Positions 11,928-25,564 of a stretch of 64,000 nucleotides of DNA are shown piece by piece. The DNA comes from Spongilla lacustris. Taxonomy: Eukaryota; Porifera; Demospongiae; Spongillida; Spongillidae. The notes under the pieces are model-generated. The model made no database searches and was not told the origin of the DNA. It saw only the letters and a program-made list of their open reading frames with translations. Positions within the stretch are counted from its first letter, which is position 1, and each line of letters starts with the position of its first letter. Position numbers and translations under genes: made by a program. The DNA lies in assembly GCA_949361645.1 (NCBI GenBank), contig OX442430.1:3428249-3492248 (forward strand), read 5' to 3'.

Positions 11928-13160
11928 CAAGGGCGGATCCAGCGAGGGGGTCATGGGGGTCCGGACCCCCCCCCCTCAGGACCCATGATGAATATAATTA
12001 CTATTAATACCCCACTCACGTGCGCAAAAGATGCTTCGTGCTTCGGTGTATTGTTCCTTGACGACGCATCGTTGAAATTGTCGCTTTGCATTCTTCGTAT
12101 ATCATATAGGCGTCGGAAGGTAAATTACAACCTGGTTTGGGGGGAGGGGGGGGGGGAGCCGGCTGATTTAACTTCATACAATGACATGTTTGACATCGTT
12201 CATACACGCGACATAGTTGGGCGTGGCCCTCCCTTCGCGTATTGGCGGAAGGTCCCTATACCAAGATTTGTTCTGGAGTGTTATGTAATATCGTTGTGAA
12301 TATCGTTATGTTATTGCACATTCGGGTAGTGATTATTGAGCGTTAGTTACGTGGCGATAATGTATCTGCAGAGCAGCTGCTCAAGATATGTACATGTATT
12401 GCTTCGGGTGCGGCGTCGATGAGTTGGGCATGGCCCGCCCTTCGCATTGTTGGTCAGGCTTCATAGTAGCAGGGCAGCGCAACTCTTTAGCTGCCTCTGT
12501 GACACATTCGCAAACAAAAATTCATATACATGTTACTGTAAGTTAAATCAGCCGCTAATTGGGTGATAATGGGACTCACTTGAACGCTGCAATCCGATTG
12601 GACTGCAATCCCCGTTGCAGCAGAACAAATCCAGGTATAGGCTTGCAACCCGACCTTCCGCCAATACGCGAAGGGAGGGCCACGCCCAACTACACGCGAC
12701 AGTGACATAGGGACGATATACTATCTCTGGTGACGCGTAAAATTGCATGCGTCGTCGCGTATGTGATTCTCGCGATTTTTTTCTATGACTCAAACTGCAG
12801 GCTATATAGGTCCGCTGAAGATTTATGCAGCTGATGTACAGGGGACCAAATAGAATACTGTTCATTGCTTGAAGTAGGTTATCTGAGTATGTATGATGCA
12901 AATTTTAAGTGGCTCATGAGTATCGAAGTAATAATATAACTAAGCGCACGTACAAATCTGACGAAACTGACAGGTGAAACACACCCATTTAAAATCCACA
13001 TAAGCCTGGGAACAAGAACTTAAGTCAACTTAGTGCAAGTGATCCATGCAATCTCTCTATGGAATATACAACATGCAAAAAAAAAATTGCGCGCGCCCCT
13101 CCCCTCATCTATTATTCATGTTGGACCCCCCCCCTCGCCAAATTCCTGGATCCGCCACTG
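11928..13160. mobile_element. CA...TG-ended DNA transposon, 5-bp TSD (copy 1)
   Basis: The element starts CAAGGGCGGATCCAG and ends CTGGATCCGCCACTG, forming terminal inverted repeats around GGCGGATCC. It is flanked on both sides by AAACG (11923-11927 and 13161-13165), a 5-bp target-site duplication. Inside, an inverted pair of about 50 bases (around 12204-12253 and 12651-12700, core GGGCGTGGCCCTCCCTTCGC) brackets a third, diverged copy near 12424-12450. This implies a second element nested in the first. No transposase is recognisable. Four further copies with the same kind of ends and 5-bp TSDs occur in this window. Superfamily not assigned. Confidence 0.75.
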
Positions 13161-13165
13161 AAACG

Positions 13166-14166
13166 TATATCACAAAACGGGTGCGATAATGAGTCATTAA
13201 ACATTGCTTAGATTGAGTGATACCGTATATTCTTTTTAGGACCTTAGTTTCCAATCCGAAACATCCGTGATATGTACGTTTACGCGCAAACGTACGTGGT
13301 ACATGTACGTACTGCACATGAATATGCCAGAACGCCTACGCGACAGTGCCAATACGGGTGGACAAAAATCTACAAATATTAAAACTTTTAAATGCGATGG
13401 TGACGGGGGAGGGGGGGGAAGTAGTCGTTTGACTCGTTCGCCTGATCATGAAAGCGATCCAAATGCACGCGGGCGTGTCCGTGGGATAGCTCTGCTTTGT
13501 GTTCATATGAAGAATCATCACACATCTCGGCGGGAACAAGTTGCGATGCAACTGAACCAAGTTGCTAATCAATTTCGATTTTGCGGATTTTGCTATGCAA
13601 TTCCCTGCCGTGTAATTTATATTTTTAGCATTGATATAAGTGTTAATTAATCACTAATTAAGCAGCGCAGGTTGGGCGTAATCTAAAGTACAACCATATT
13701 ATCTATGGTACAACCTTGCTTTTCCTCGTGCAGAGTGCACTCCCCGATTGGCCAGCCTACAGTGCTCCCGCAAGCCCCTAAATATGAGCGGCAGGTCAGG
13801 GGGGCCCATGCATGCACATCAATTCTTCATAATTGGACACGAATTAGCAGACCAGTGTACAGTAGTACATTGTAAAACCTCGCCGCTCTATCGGTATTGA
13901 GTATTGAGGCAGAGTGCATGGGGACGCCAGGTTTCAAATGGAGTTTTAGCCGGAATGTTTCGAAGTTATTGTATTGAGCCCAGCAAATAGAAGGTGAAAC
14001 AGATTTTAACTTGTTTCGTACACAAGGTATCGCAAAACAATAAAGGTGGTACGTTCTACAATAGTTGCTTTTGTGAGGCTAATGCAAAACTGCATGACTC
14101 AAAGCTTTTTTTAAATCCACAAATATACCATTTACACATGTACGTGTAGTAGGCTTACCACACCCA
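13166..14166. other. No gene seen
   Basis: Open frames around 13267-13650 overlap on both strands and show no recognisable domain. A short G-run lies at about 13405-13420. Otherwise I see nothing. Confidence 0.35.
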
Positions 14167-14174
14167 TATGCATG

Positions 14175-14954
14175 CAGTGCCGGATTTAGGGGGGGGCAAA
14201 CGGGGCGGCTGCCCAGGGCCCACGGCTTTTTGAGGGGGCCCCACCGTTCTCATAATAATGATATTCATGTTTTTTTGGTTTATAATAACTCATACTAAAA
14301 TTACTAATTAGTGTTAATTGAGCGAATTAACATGCATATGGAGCCGGAGCAAGAGACCGAGAATAGAAGTGCGCGAAGTGGAGCATCGAAACGAAAGAAG
14401 CGGAAAGAACAACTTGATGAATGGAATAAGCTACAAAGCAAACTGCCAAGGCTTTTGTCCTTTGGATTTCATGTTCAAAATGAGCCAAACCACAGTACCC
14501 TCCAGGGAGTCCAGGCTGGTAACCTCGAAACCGCAGTGGCAGAACATCAGTGCGTAGACGTAGTCGACAACGTGCATGACAGTATGAATGAAACTGAACC
14601 AAGTGCAACCATGCTGCCAACATCTTCTGATCCTTGTTCCAGCAGCCAATCGTCACGACCAAACGGACCAATCGATGAATGCGTACCAATTTCAATGCTG
14701 CAGGCGCCACTTGACGTATGCATTAGCGTTCATTCTTGTGATACTTCTTGTTCCAGCAGCCAATCATCACAATCATACTCCTTAGAAACTACAGCCACGG
14801 CCAACACTGTCAATGATCCAGCAAAGTGGACAGTTACTAATAACCTTCGAGAGTATTGGGCGCTGCATGGGTTAAATAGTGGGAGGGGGGGGGGGGGGGG
14901 GGGGGCCACCAAGTATAATTGCCCAGGGCCCACGACTGTCTAAATCCGGCGCTG
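14175..14954 (+). mobile_element. Non-autonomous hAT transposon retaining a transposase N-terminus
   Basis: The ends are CAGTGCCGGATTTAG and CTAAATCCGGCGCTG, typical hAT termini. The 8-bp target-site duplication TATGCATG is exact on both sides (14167-14174 and 14955-14962), the size diagnostic of hAT. The interior carries a plus-strand frame from the ATG at 14331 (two in-frame codons earlier also open) to 14943. It has a basic start (KRKKRKEQ), a low-complexity Ser/Thr-rich middle, and DPAKWTVTNNLREYWALHG near the end. That last stretch resembles the DPALW...LRDY...HG segment that precedes the TTF-type zinc finger in ZMYM/hAT transposases. The BED/TTF finger and the catalytic and dimerisation regions are missing, and a G-run fuses the frame to the right terminus. 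So this is an internal-deletion derivative. Mobilisation would need a full-length relative. Confidence 0.8.
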
Positions 14955-15096
14955 TATGCATGTAAAGTAATTTGCCTTGTCAAATTATTTAATGGGATAA
15001 AAACAAGCGTGAGATGCACTTACACTAATGTACAAATTACAACTTTAATTTTACAGTATGTGCCTAAGTTATACAGGGCGGGTACCGATCGCCACT

Positions 15097-18133
<3,037 letters not shown>

Positions 18134-18559
18134 TCTCCACAGTTTTCTAGCGATCGAAGTAAACACTAAACATCTACAATCAACTGTCCAGTGACGACAA
18201 AGGTGTTTCCTTTAATAACAATTTCCTGCATGTGTCCTGCGCATGCGCATATGGTAAACAACTCTGCGAATAAAAATTATACGGTACAATAACATGCAAA
18301 ACAAAATGGCCGACACTTTTGTTTTGCAGAAGATGAACAAAATCCCACCATTTACATAAATCTTTGGCTCGAATATAGTGGTCATTATAGATTTGAGCCA
18401 TATATGGTCATGTGATTAGGAGGTAGATCTGTTGTGACTTCAGCTAACGACCAAGCCGTTTTCAATGTGTTTTATTAAATTATTAATTTAATTACAATCA
18501 GTTCCTTGTGTACATGTGTAGTGTCACAATTTTACCCACATATATATGCATGCACTTGT
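18134..18559. other. 5' flank of the tetraspanin gene
   Basis: This is where the tetraspanin promoter should lie. I see no TATA box at a convincing distance and no other gene. It contains a GCGCATGCGCAT word near 18238-18249, a palindrome similar to the NRF1 consensus, which is common in animal promoters. Confidence 0.3.
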
Positions 18560-18564
18560 AATGT

Positions 18565-19289
18565 CAGCGGCGGATCCAGGATGTCTGGAAGGGGGGGGGG
18601 GGGGGGGGGGGGCAAATAACTATATTCATAAGCGGGGGTGGGTACTGGAGGGGGCGTGCCCCTCCCGTAACAGCTAGGGGGTCTGAGGGAGCGCTGTAAG
18701 CTCCCCCAGTGGGGCCTGGGGCGAAGCCCCAGCCGCTTTATTACTTTTGCGTTAATTTAGCATGTAAATAAGCATACTTTGAAAGTGTATTCAATATATT
18801 GATAGCTAGCAAGCGCAGTATTTGAATTGATTAATATAGAAGCCTGCGTGAGTCAACGTGGATAAGGATAGTGAATAGAAAACTCTACGCAAAGCCATTG
18901 TGACCGTATTCTGGTCTAAACGACACACACGTTTTACTTTTAATAGTATTATATACCTACTTGATTTAGCTCTACCTGTTTCCTTTGATCGCTTACACCA
19001 TTCCATCCGCGTAGCAGCAATACTAATTAAATACTGCACGCTTGGAGCGCGAGGGCCTTGGCTTTAGACCCCCCCCACACACACACACACACACACTCAC
19101 ACACACTTTGGGTCGAATGCTAACTCGCTAATCAGTTCACTCGCGTTCACTAAACGCTTCGTTTTTCAACTCGTCAATCATGTAATTAATTATTCATAAG
19201 TTAATTTATTCATAACTGGTAGAGCCGAGGGGGGGGGGGGGGTCTTTAGACCCCTTAGACCCCCCCCCCCCCCCTTGGATCCGCCACTG
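18565..19289. mobile_element. CA...TG-ended DNA transposon, 5-bp TSD (copy 2)
   Basis: Begins CAGCGGCGGATCCAGGATG and ends TTGGATCCGCCACTG, with AATGT duplicated on both sides (18560-18564 and 19290-19294). G-runs and C-runs lie just inside the ends. The interior shares long stretches with the copy at 28597-29889, including GCGCTGTAAGCTCCCCCAGT and the block coding, on the minus strand, for VKRVCRLDQNTVTMALRRVF. That short frame is conserved between the two copies, probably by common descent of the transposon, and I recognise no domain in it. CA microsatellite at about 19077-19104. Confidence 0.85.
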
Positions 19290-19386
19290 AATGTGGCATG
19301 TACATTAGAATGTAGAAGTTCATGCATGTATCTGCTGCATACAGCAGCTGGTATTCATGCGTGCAAAACGTTGAATTAAGTCTTAA

Positions 19387-20975
19387 TCATAGATTGACGG
19401 TGGTATTGTGACTTAAGTCCACTGACTTAAGTCACAAATCTTAGTTACTAGAAATTGTATTCACCCGGTCTGTCAAAACTCATGAAGATTATGTACACTG
19501 ATAGTATGGCTACAAAATCTATGAATGCTACAAAACCTACTATAGGACTGTCCCCTTCATCACTACATGTATACCTTGCTCTGTGCATGGATTTAACCAC
19601 ACATACACACCACATGAAATTCAGTCCCTTCACATCTGATGCAGCTTATTTGGAGGTGTGGGATAATGTATTATGCAATACAAACAAGGTCCTGGTATGG
19701 AGTGGTCCAGGAAACTCGGGGGAGCATTATAGGCATATATGTATCACTAATCACCATACCAGTACATGTACATGTAGTGCATTTTAGTGAGAGTGTGCAG
19801 CATGCACTAAAGGCTAACTGTAGCTGGTTGTAATTTGTTACCACAGCAAGTCCTGGCTTTGCCAGACAGTTTCCAACATCAAGCCCAGCTACAGTTAGCC
19901 TTCAGTCCATGAAAAATGTTGAATGGAAACGTCTACAGTACATTAATTGAAGAGTAATAAGTGGGCATACTCTGGAGCCTCTAATGCATTGGGTAGTTTT
20001 AGGGAGGGAAGAGGGGTGGTGTTAGGGAGGGAAGAGGGGGCGGTGTTAGGGATGGAAGAGGGTGATGTTAGGGAGGGAAGAGGGGGTGGTGTTAGGGAGG
20101 GAAGAGGGGGTGGTGTTAGGGAGGGAAGAGGGGGTGGTGTTAGGGAGGGAAAAGGGGGTGGTGTTAAGGAGGAAAGAGGGGGTGGTGTTAGGGAGGGAAG
20201 AGGGGGTGGTGTTAGGGAGGGAAGAGGGGGTGGTGTTAGGGAGGGAAGAGGGGGTGGTGTTAGGGAGGGAAGAGGGGGTGGTGTTAGGGAGGGAAAAGGG
20301 GGTGGTGTTAAGGAGGGAAGAGGGGGTGGTGTTAGGGAGGGAAGAGGGGGTGGTGTTAGGGAGGGAAGAGGGGGTGGTGTTAGGGAGGAAAGAGGGGGTG
20401 GTGTTAGGGAGGGAAGAGGGGGTGGTGTTAGGGAGGAAAGAGGTGGTGGTGTTAGGGAGGGAAGAGGGGGTGGTGTTAGGGAGGGAAAAGGGGGTGGTGT
20501 TAGGGAGGGAAGAGGGGGTGGTGTTAGGGAGGGAAGAGGGGGTGGTGTTAGGGAGGGAAGAGGGGGTGGTGTTAGGGAGGGAAGAGGGGGTAGTTTCAGT
20601 ATGTTTAGTATCTTTGCTTGGCAACAATGTCATTAAAAAGTGTTCACTCACATATCCACACCTCCAAATAAGCTGCATCAGAGATTGAATTGACGTTTTA
20701 ATTGCATGTGGTGGTGCGTATATGTAGTTGAAAGCATGCACAGAGAAAGGTCATGCAAGGCTTTGCCCATACATGTAGTGATGAAGGGGACAGTCCTGTA
20801 GTGATTAATAGGTTTTGTTGCATTCATAGATTTTGTAGCCATACTATCAGTATACATAATCTGCCACATGAAAGGTAACTAAGTTTTGACAGACCAGGTG
20901 AATACAATTTCTAGTAACTAAGATTTGTGACTTAAGTTAGTGGACTCAAGTCACAATACCTCTGTCAATCTATGA
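19387..20975. mobile_element. Long-inverted-repeat element enclosing a minisatellite, TTAA-flanked
   Basis: Arms of about 280 bases (19387-19665) and 325 bases (20650-20975) are inverted copies with scattered mismatches and one larger indel. They start TCATAGATTGAC and end GTCAATCTATGA. Each end abuts TTAA (19383-19386 and 20976-20979), the target used by piggyBac- and Kolobok-type elements, although TTAA can also occur by chance in AT-rich DNA. The loop holds about 330 bases of unique sequence plus a 24-bp tandem array. No transposase is seen, so it is a non-autonomous element. Confidence 0.65.
19993..20595. repeat. 24-bp purine-rich minisatellite with TTAGGG core
   Basis: About 25 copies of GTTAGGGAGGGAAGAGGGGG plus TGGT, strongly homogenised in the middle and degenerate at the left end. 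Each unit contains TTAGGGAGGG, so the plus strand can form quadruplexes and resembles telomeric repeat chemistry, but this is not a telomere. Because the period is 24, several frames stay open and give artificial repetitive proteins. Confidence 0.95.
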
Positions 20976-20979
20976 TTAA

Positions 20980-22261
20980 CACCGGCTGAGCTTGAACATT
21001 AACACCCACATTTTTTCCCCCTCAAGGACAAGACACTTGTACAAGTTTTTCGAACATATATGTACGCACAGTTATAGCGGTATAAATACAACACTTTTTA
21101 TTAAAGTACATGCCTGAGTACACACCAACATCAATAATACAAGGTCATGCCATATGTGGTGCAACAGCAGTACCTTGTACCCATACAACCACTTCCACAT
21201 GACAAATTTGTGCGTTAAACTTCCTTATATTTATGGCATCAGCGTAACAGCCACCAGGAGACAGGATGATAAACAGGTTGTTGAAATTATTTATGTTCGC
21301 TCCATCTCGAGGATACATGTTATACTAACAATACATGGGCAGGGAACCCGCATTGAATCCACTTATCAAATTTTTTCACCATCCTCGCCTCGCCTGCCAT
21401 GCATTTCACTATTACATCTTGCAGCAAGCAGAGGTAGAATGTCTTTGCAGAAGCCATGCATGATTACATGGTAGCCGTGTTATGATTCCAGAATCCTCTG
21501 ATCGAAACCATGAGTGTTGTTTAATCAGTTTAAAGAAATGAGTTTAGGTGGTGCAATCTGCTCATGAAATTAAAGGTTCTTGGTCTGTGCACTTTTTATG
21601 GACTGTTTTCCATGATATCTGCTTATCTTTGACCATATGCATATGCACTCCTTCTTGTATGTGCATGTGTGTAGTGATGCCTCTTACAATTGTCGGCAGC
21701 ATGCTTTATTGTCAATTACTGAGTAGACCAGCCACTGATAACCTTTACCATGCATCTTGAGCCCTAAATCACTTCAATCTCCTATAACAGCACGCTCCAT
21801 TGATTGATAGCACTCCACACTGATGGTCTGCAAAAGGTTTTTTGGACACCTGCCCATTTGCAGGTCGTTTGGTCATGTCTGAATGCCAAAGGCCTGTATG
21901 CTTTTCAAATTGACTGACACAGTCATTTACTCGTTCTGCTTTCACTTTTCCCTTTCCTTTCTTCATCTTGACACCACAAACTCTTCAATAAATGCTCAGA
22001 TCGCACTTAGCATCATTTGTGTAGACACAACGTTCAAGTGAATAGATTGTGAATTCGTATTGACAAAAATCATTTGTGATTTAGTAGTACAAAATGATGC
22101 CAAGAAAGCAATGGCTATGAACAAGTAAAAACATGCTTGGAAAGCTTTACCTGGACCTTCTAAAGTATAGTTATGAATTCAGATAAAACTCTCTGGCGGA
22201 TTGAAAGCAAAAGGCCTTCCTAGTGACTCGTAGTGAGTGACCTAAGCGGGTGTGCTATAAG
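20980..22261. other. Intergenic with two weak coding-like patches
   Basis: The minus strand near 21160-21340 reads as PRDGANINNFNNLFIILSP and continues open for some 25 residues. The minus strand at 21769-21966 has an ATG-initiated frame with a Lys-rich start (MKKGKGKVKAERVNDCV). Neither has a recognisable domain or clear splice partners, so I do not call them as genes. Confidence 0.25.
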
Positions 22262-22270
22262 GTACATGCA

Positions 22271-22373
22271 TAGTCTCATACCCAGACCCACGCCACAGCA
22301 GCGGGTGGCCTACTTCCACGTAGCGGTGATGTAATCCACCCGCTGCTGTGGCGTGGGTCTGGGTACAAGACTA
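22271..22373. mobile_element. Short foldback MITE, 9-bp TSD (copy 1)
   Basis: A 103-bp near-palindrome beginning TAGTCTCATACCCAGACCC and ending with the inverse, GGGTCTGGGTACAAGACTA. It is flanked by exact GTACATGCA duplications (22262-22270 and 22374-22382). A 9-bp TSD together with arm-only structure is typical of Mutator-like foldback elements. The core GTAGCGGTGATGTAATCC is shared with the copy at 23.1 kb. Confidence 0.85.
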
Positions 22374-22894
22374 GTACATGCACAGATGCGCGGGAGTTTT
22401 AAGATATGAAAAGGCTACTTTAATTCTCCGGTTTGAACCAGACTGACCAGACTGCTTTGTCAACAGGTTTATATACCTTTTGGGGCATTTGGTTGTTGCC
22501 CAAAGGAGCAGTGAGCATGCACGGATAGACAGCTGATTCTTTCAAAGGAAAAATTATACGAATGTAACGCATTACGTACATGTATAATCAATGCCTCTAA
22601 TTATACTTTTGCCTCAGTCCACTGTATATCTAACAAAGGAAAAAAAAAATCGTATTCCCAGCCTGGGTTTTGTTCGTTTGATAATGACTAAATTACCATT
22701 TCCATGTAGGGTGAAAAAGTCAACTGTGAATTTTATTCAAAACCTATATCAACCTGGAAACTCAACGTAATGTACAAGTAACACATAACAACGCGGATGG
22801 TTTAAAATAAAATAAAATTATAAACACAGAAGCGATGCTGAATTTATTCTGGCAGGTATGGCGGGAGCCCAGCTCCATCTTCAATCTCCATCCT

Positions 22895-23445
22895 TCACCT
22901 CCGTTTCACTCTACTGCCACAAATGCATAGATTTGTAGCACAGAGGACAGCAAAAAGCATCCTTGCACGCACATAAACCAGCACTTCATTGCTAGACTTG
23001 TGCCAAATTGCAGCTATTTTGTCAGCCTCATGACCCAGTGCTTTCAGTTGGTTCTGGAATTCAATTTTGTGATTTAATTCCTGCATGGTATAGCTTCGAA
23101 AGATAGTCTATGTGGTTAAATACTAGTCTCGGCCCCAGACCCAACGGACGCAGCAGCGGATGGATTACATCACCGCTACGCGTAGCGGTGATGTAATCCA
23201 TCCGCAGCTGCGTCCGTTGGGTCTGGGGCCGAGACTATTTACTATCTTTCGAAGCTATACCATGCAGGAATTAAATCACAAAATTGAATTAGCGGTGATG
23301 TAATCCATCCGCAGCTGCGTCCGTTGGGTCTGGGGCCGAGACTAGTTAAATACCTGTTTGCATCATCTATATGGATTTTTTCTTTAATTTTTGACGAAAG
23401 GCGCTTCTGCTGATAGGGGATCACTCCACCATGATAAGCAGGAGA
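22895..23445 (-). CDS. Possible two-exon gene fragment, family not recognised
   Basis: Two coding-like patches face the minus strand. The upper one (about 23445-23354) reads SPAYHGGVIPYQQKRLSSK and then KIKEKIHIDDAN before a GTATTTAAC donor. The lower one (23093 downward) reads MQELNHKIEFQNQLKALG, then HEADKIAAIWHKSSNEVLVY. With the acceptor CGAAG at 23094, the phases agree and the join gives DDAN-SYTMQEL. The composition is that of a real helical protein rather than noise. However, the intron without the inserted MITE would be only about 30 bases, which is very short, so the model is unsure. Downstream the frame ends within about 20 codons. I do not recognise the family, so no function is assigned. 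Confidence 0.3.
23124..23344. mobile_element. Foldback MITE, 9-bp TSD, internally rearranged (copy 2)
   Basis: The first part, 23124-23237, is a 114-bp palindrome with a single mismatch between its arms (ends TAGTCTCGGCCCCAGACCC). Next come 3 bases and then 23241-23290, an exact 50-base inverted copy of the host flank at 23058-23107. A second copy of the right half of the element (23291-23344) follows. The 9-bp TSD GTTAAATAC is intact outside everything (23115-23123 and 23345-23353). So insertion came first, and an inverted duplication involving flank and element came later. Confidence 0.9.
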
Positions 23446-23512
23446 AGTGAAAACAGTTTCTTTTCAGAGACACCTACAGTCCCCTGGAATGAAGCTGGCC
23501 AAAAGGTGTCAT

Positions 23513-23824
23513 TCAATGCATTGCGCAGGATTTCAAAGCAGGGTTCACAATTTGGTAACACTCTTTGCAGGTAGGACCATTAAAATGCAATGATTTGGAA
23601 ACGGCTGAATATAATACAGCCTGGGGGTATGAATTGGCTGCCTTGGCCAATGCACCCACTCCAGATGTCCAAGTTTTAACCTTCTCTAAACCAAAAGCAT
23701 GCACATCCTCTACTTCCATAAAACAGTGTCCATTAACTGTCTTTACTCCAAGTTCTCCAAACAGTGCCTTAGCTTCAATCGCCTCTGTGGCGCTTATAAC
23801 CAAAACGTTCAGGGTGGTAACCAT
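23513..23824 (-). other. Open frame with coding-like composition, unrecognised
   Basis: A 103-codon minus-strand frame starting at an ATG. It is well composed (VTTLNVLVISATEAIEAK near the start, DVHAFGLEKVKTWTSG in the middle) and lies just upstream of the possible gene at 22.9-23.4 kb. It may be an earlier exon of that gene, but no splice pair with matching phase could be found. No domain recognised. Confidence 0.25.
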
Positions 23825-23951
23825 AATCTGGACCTTGCATGGCTTTTTTTACCACAACTTTCAAGTTTGAAAGTTTGGCAGTGCAGGCTGAATCATCGGC
23901 ATACCAATTTTATTATATTTTAATGATACTACATTTAATAACGATACACTA

Positions 23952-25559
23952 TCATAAACTGCCTATAGTTAATGCAAAACACATCTGGTGAGTATGGCAG
24001 TGGCATTGGCCCTCACTAAATGGAGATTGAGCCGGCATGCCATAGAGGTCTCCAAGGACGGTCGAATTGGGCCTGCATGTTAGAGTGGCAAGCCGTGATG
24101 CCAGCTGAGCGAAGGCTTCAACAGCTTCATTTCCCCATGCACCATATGTCTCAGCTACCAGGGGAACACACAACCAGCCGAGTTCCTTGCATTTTGGATC
24201 ATAGGCCTTGTGCTTTCTGCCTTCAGTGGCTAGGGCAGCTGATCCTGCAGACACTCCCGCTTCCATAAGGGTATGTGTTAATAGCGGAGAGGTTACAGAG
24301 ATGTCAAAGGCAGCTGTCTTGCCTGTTGCCCAGTTAGTCAACAGAAGGTCAGCAGGACGGGTGTGGCTATGATCGGCTGTGAGGTCATTGCCAGCTTCTA
24401 CTTGGACACCAAGATGGGCCCGGTGACATGCTTCAGCCAGAACATCACAAAGGGTGTTGCGTTGTGCCACAACATCACCCCCAAGCTTACAAGTGATGGC
24501 ATGATGTCCAAGGGGGTCAAGGGCCTTGTCAGGGCAAAGAGCGCACTGGGATCCCTGGGATGTGTCCATACCAAGCCACCACTTTATGGCAACTTGATGG
24601 ACCGGTGCATCAAGATGTAGACCCAGCCCCTGTGATGGTAGGACAGACAGCCAGGAGGATGCATGTGGTGCGGAAACTGAAATCAATCATGCTTTGTCAG
24701 CCGTGGAGGAGGTTTCCAATAGCACATTGAACATGCAAGTGTCCAATGTGCTAGATATGTCTTTTTGGGAGACTGAAGATGCTGAGATAAGGGAGTGAAT
24801 GTCCAATGCCCTATCGGGAGGAACAGCAGAATTGAAATCTGCAACTACAGAACAAAGGTGAAGATTTGTTTCTGAACCAAACCCAGGTGAGCAAATGGAG
24901 GCTATATATGCTGCAGGTGCATGTTGGTATAGTGAGCGAAGACCCAACCCTCCCTTACTAAGGCCTAGAATTGCCTGCTTCCAAGCAGCATCTGAAATGT
25001 CCACAGCAGTGCAGGAGGAGACGTACCTACAAACATCTTGGTCATACAACTGGAGGGCTGCACCAGATAATGATGGAGGTGTGGTACGTGTAAGATGGAC
25101 AAGCCAGCAGAAACCACCACACATGCGGAGCAGGGTTAGTGCAACCTGTGGATCCACCAAGCCAACATCTGCAAGCTTTGACAGGAGGTTTTGGGCTTCA
25201 GACCGTTTGTGGCTGATAAACTGGTGGCAGAAATCAGCATCTCTGATGGGAGAACCCAAGATTTCAATGTTTGGATTGTTGGGACTTTTTAATGCCAGCT
25301 GGGAAAATGTCTAGTGAGCTTTGACACTTACAAATGTTGACATGGAGGCCCAGTGGAGAGCCGAACTCTTGGAGCAAATCCAAGACATTCATTACAGAAG
25401 ACCTTGGACCTGCAAGAGCACCATCATCCATGTACCAGGCATGGAAATTATCATTATTATTATACATTACAAACAAAAGGGCTAATATTCGTGGTACAGA
25501 AAAGCTCTATGGATCTTCTACAATTGACAGGAGCGCCCATGAGTTGGCTCGCATCAAAG
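23952..25559 (-). pseudogene. Non-LTR retrotransposon relic: reverse transcriptase C-terminal half
   Basis: The minus strand carries, in order, an RT motif with the catalytic YMDD box (FHAWYMDDGALAG, about 25440) and the thumb region (SKGGLGLRSLYQHAPAAYIAS, about 24900). Then comes a zinc-knuckle-like CALCPDKALDPLGHHAITC (about 24540), and finally RPADLLLTNW and VAETYGAWGNEA with LASRLA towards 24080. This is the typical order at the 3' half of a LINE-type ORF2. It is broken by a frameshift near 25260, an in-frame TGA at 24687-24689 and loss of everything upstream of the YMDD box. At least four other scraps of the same family lie in this window. It is inactive. Confidence 0.85.
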
Positions 25560-25564
25560 TCAGG

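Noticed and set aside
11928..13160. Assignment of the 5-bp-TSD family to Transib/RAG
   Set aside because: The TSD length fits, but the termini lack the CACWGTG heptamer and no transposase is seen.
19993..20595. Interstitial telomere
   Set aside because: Only one TTAGGG per 24-bp unit, embedded in other purine sequence. No tandem TTAGGG run.
19947..20741. Open frames of over 200 codons on both strands (Gly/Arg-rich and Pro/Ser/Asn-rich)
   Set aside because: Artefact of the 24-bp minisatellite.
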